A DNA stretch of 5,639 bases from Planctomycetota bacterium. GTDB taxonomy: Bacteria; Planctomycetota; PUPC01; JACPCR01. The position numbers and the translations under genes were made by a program. Positions 4,264 through 5,639 of the stretch are shown here, in pieces (positions within the stretch are counted from its first letter, which is position 1; each line of letters opens with the position of its first letter). Location: the NCBI GenBank assembly GCA_030740295.1, contig JASLXP010000751.1:1-5639 (forward strand), in the 5' to 3' direction. The notes beneath the pieces are model-generated. The model had not been told where the DNA came from, searched no databases, and worked only from the letters and a program-made list of their open reading frames with translations.

Positions 4264-5616
4264 ATGGCACGTATCTACCAGACCTTCGATAAAGAAGGTA
4301 AGCCGCATCCCAAATGGCGATTCTCATTCGCCGATTGGCAAGGGAAACGGAAGTCCCAGACCGGCTATCCCTCAAGGAAACAGACCGAGCGTCTCGCGGC
4401 CAAAGTCGAACGAGAGCACGAAGAGATTAGGAAAGGTTACCGCCCGCCTCCCAAGTCGTATGCCCGGCATCACCGTCGTCCCTTCAGCGAGATCAAGGGC
4501 ATTTATATTTCCTGGGGCGAATCCCAGGGCGGGACGGGCGGACGACCTTGGGCAGGGAGCCACACTCGTGGGAAGCGCAAGCTGATGGACTGGTGGGAGG
4601 ATCGATTGGCCTTGAAAACCCTTGCAGACGTGGTAGAGATTCTCTCTCCCGTGGAAGTCGCTCTTCAGGAGATTCAGAATGCCGGCCGAGCCAACAAGAC
4701 AGTTCAGAACTACGCTGAAACCATCAAGAGCTTCGGTCTTTGGTGTGTTAAGCGAGGCCTGCTTGAAGAAGACCCTCTCAAAGATCTCGCACGCTTCGAT
4801 ACCACGCCTGAGGAGCCACGCCGAGCTTACAGTCTCGAAGAGATCGGCAAGCTGCTCAGAACGGCACCGGGCTGCCACGGCCTCAATTATGAGGTCGCCC
4901 TCTGCACTGGACTCCGCGCCAACGAACTCAGAAGCCTTTCGATTGATGACCTGGACACCGAACGCCAGGGCCTCATTCTGAATCCCGATTGGACCAAGAA
5001 TCGGAAGCCCGGTTTCCAGCCACTTCCACAATGCTTGATGGAGTCTTTGCTGGCGTTTGCCTCGGAGCGTTCAGCGGAACGGCTTTACATTGAGCGAAGG
5101 CCCAAAGGTGCAGGTGATGACCGCCCAGCAAATCCACTCCTTTACGTGACAGACAATCCCGGTTTAGCTCTGAATCGGTACATCAAGAAGGCCGACCTGG
5201 AAAAGAAAACCAGCGAAGGCAAGATTGATTTTCACGCTCTGCGCACAACCTTCGGAACGCTCTTGAACCAGGTAGGCGCGACCGAAAAAGAAATCCAGCA
5301 CCTCATGCGCCACCGGCCAAGAACCATCACCTTTGACCGCTACGTAAAAACGGACGAGAATCGCCTCTTTGGACTCATTGAGACTATCGGCGACGCAATC
5401 ATGACAGCCAAGGGATCGCAAAAAGGCGAAATATCTGCAAAACAGAAAATGGCAGTCGGTGCAACTATTTGTGATACAAATACTAACGGGGCAGGTATCA
5501 CGGGCGTCCCGCCCGTGAATCACGGCAGGAGAGCACTGTGGCACGGGCCTCCCGCCCGTGAATCACAGCCGAGACGGCCGTGCTACGATTCGGTTGCGAC
5601 AGTCAGGCAGACTTAA
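4264..5616 (+). CDS. Tyrosine recombinase/phage-type integrase
   Basis: The product has 450 residues from the ATG at 4264 and catalyses site-specific DNA strand exchange through a tyrosine-DNA intermediate. Residues 1-60 look like an arm-site-type N-terminal domain (KWRFSFADWQGKRKSQTGY). A SAM-like core-binding domain spans about 95-180 (NKTVQNYAETIKSFGLWCVKRGLL), and the catalytic domain starts near 190. Visible active-site residues are R218 in CTGLRANELRSL, a lysine in KNRKPG (K248 or K245), H324 and R327 in HALRTTF, H350 in LMRHRPRT and the nucleophile Y360 in TFDRYVKTD. About 90 residues follow the tyrosine, far more than the 10-30 usual in the family; residues from about 412 are encoded by a palindromic intergenic repeat, so the end looks acquired. 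It lies 68 nt after the excisionase-like gene in the same direction, forming a mobilisation pair. Confidence 0.93.
   Translation: MARIYQTFDKEGKPHPKWRFSFADWQGKRKSQTGYPSRKQTERLAAKVEREHEEIRKGYRPPPKSYARHHRRPFSEIKGIYISWGESQGGTGGRPWAGSHTRGKRKLMDWWEDRLALKTLADVVEILSPVEVALQEIQNAGRANKTVQNYAETIKSFGLWCVKRGLLEEDPLKDLARFDTTPEEPRRAYSLEEIGKLLRTAPGCHGLNYEVALCTGLRANELRSLSIDDLDTERQGLILNPDWTKNRKPGFQPLPQCLMESLLAFASERSAERLYIERRPKGAGDDRPANPLLYVTDNPGLALNRYIKKADLEKKTSEGKIDFHALRTTFGTLLNQVGATEKEIQHLMRHRPRTITFDRYVKTDENRLFGLIETIGDAIMTAKGSQKGEISAKQKMAVGATICDTNTNGAGITGVPPVNHGRRALWHGPPARESQPRRPCYDSVATVRQT
5499..5593. repeat. Dispersed palindromic repeat of the HGRDARDT type
   Basis: CACGGGCGTCCCGCCCGTG (5499-5517) followed by AATCACGG is repeated 43 bp on as CACGGGCCTCCCGCCCGTG (5542-5560) followed by AATCACAG. 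Each is an inverted repeat CACGGGC/GCCCGTG with a 5-nt centre. The tail GAGACGGCCGTGCTACGA (5571-5588) is the usual continuation. The minus strand reads VIHGRDARDT, the hallmark of a high-copy intergenic repeat I know from planctomycete and Verrucomicrobia-Lentisphaerae genomes. It lies inside the 3' end of the integrase frame. Confidence 0.75.
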
Positions 5617-5639
5617 ACCTACGATGCTTCTGCTGCGGC

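Noticed and set aside
4372..5031. Minus-strand frame of 219 codons
   Set aside because: It is antisense to the integrase core, whose catalytic residues are clear; no domain or ribosome-binding site supports it.
5164..5544. Minus-strand frame beginning MPQCSPAVIHGRDARDT
   Set aside because: Its start is the translation of the palindromic repeat and the rest is antisense to the integrase, so it is not a gene. It was useful only for recognising the repeat.
5499..5593. Possible CRISPR array
   Set aside because: There are only two direct copies plus a degenerate tail, the units are internally palindromic, and the intervening sequence is short; it matches a dispersed intergenic repeat instead.

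Overview
The window looks like an accessory, integrase-linked segment of a bacterial chromosome, most likely from a planctomycete or a relative. This is an inference from three things: the helix-turn-helix/ImmA pair and integrase resemble planctomycete proteins; an intergenic repeat of the type that translates as HGRDARDT lies at the right end; and the composition is moderate, near 54% GC by eye. No rRNA, tRNA, CRISPR array or complete insertion sequence is visible.

Left part, minus strand. A partial Com-like zinc-finger gene (1-156) runs off the left edge. Upstream of it lies a 177-bp gap with two hairpins in the Com leader and a tandem pair of 19-bp palindromes followed by eight T on the plus strand. 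Next comes a block of four minus-strand genes, in order of transcription: an XRE-family regulator (3113-3508), an ImmA/IrrE-type zinc peptidase (2416-3132, overlapping by 20 nt), a SAP-domain protein of unknown function (1268-2335) and a zinc-ribbon protein (334-1311, overlapping by 44 nt). The last one carries a C-terminal domain that ends in TGAFLSYQPD.

Centre. A divergent intergenic region of about 384 bp (3509-3892) separates the minus-strand block from two plus-strand genes. It carries a 16-bp palindrome over the likely -35 region of the regulator gene, a 28-bp inverted repeat over its likely start point, and four CAACAT/ATGTTG hexamers. A relative of the 16-bp palindrome lies in the 80-bp gap before the SAP gene, so one regulator may control two promoters.

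Right part, plus strand. A small AlpA/excisionase-like DNA-binding protein (3893-4195) is followed by a tyrosine recombinase (4264-5616) with all expected catalytic residues. Its C-terminus reads into the dispersed palindromic repeat.

Working picture (inference): integrase and excisionase-like genes mobilise a cargo operon. In that operon an XRE repressor is released by an ImmA-type protease, and two DNA-binding-looking proteins of unknown activity, SAP and zinc-ribbon, are expressed when the repressor is inactivated. This fits a phage- or damage-responsive accessory module, possibly defensive, but no effector enzyme can be recognised from the sequence.
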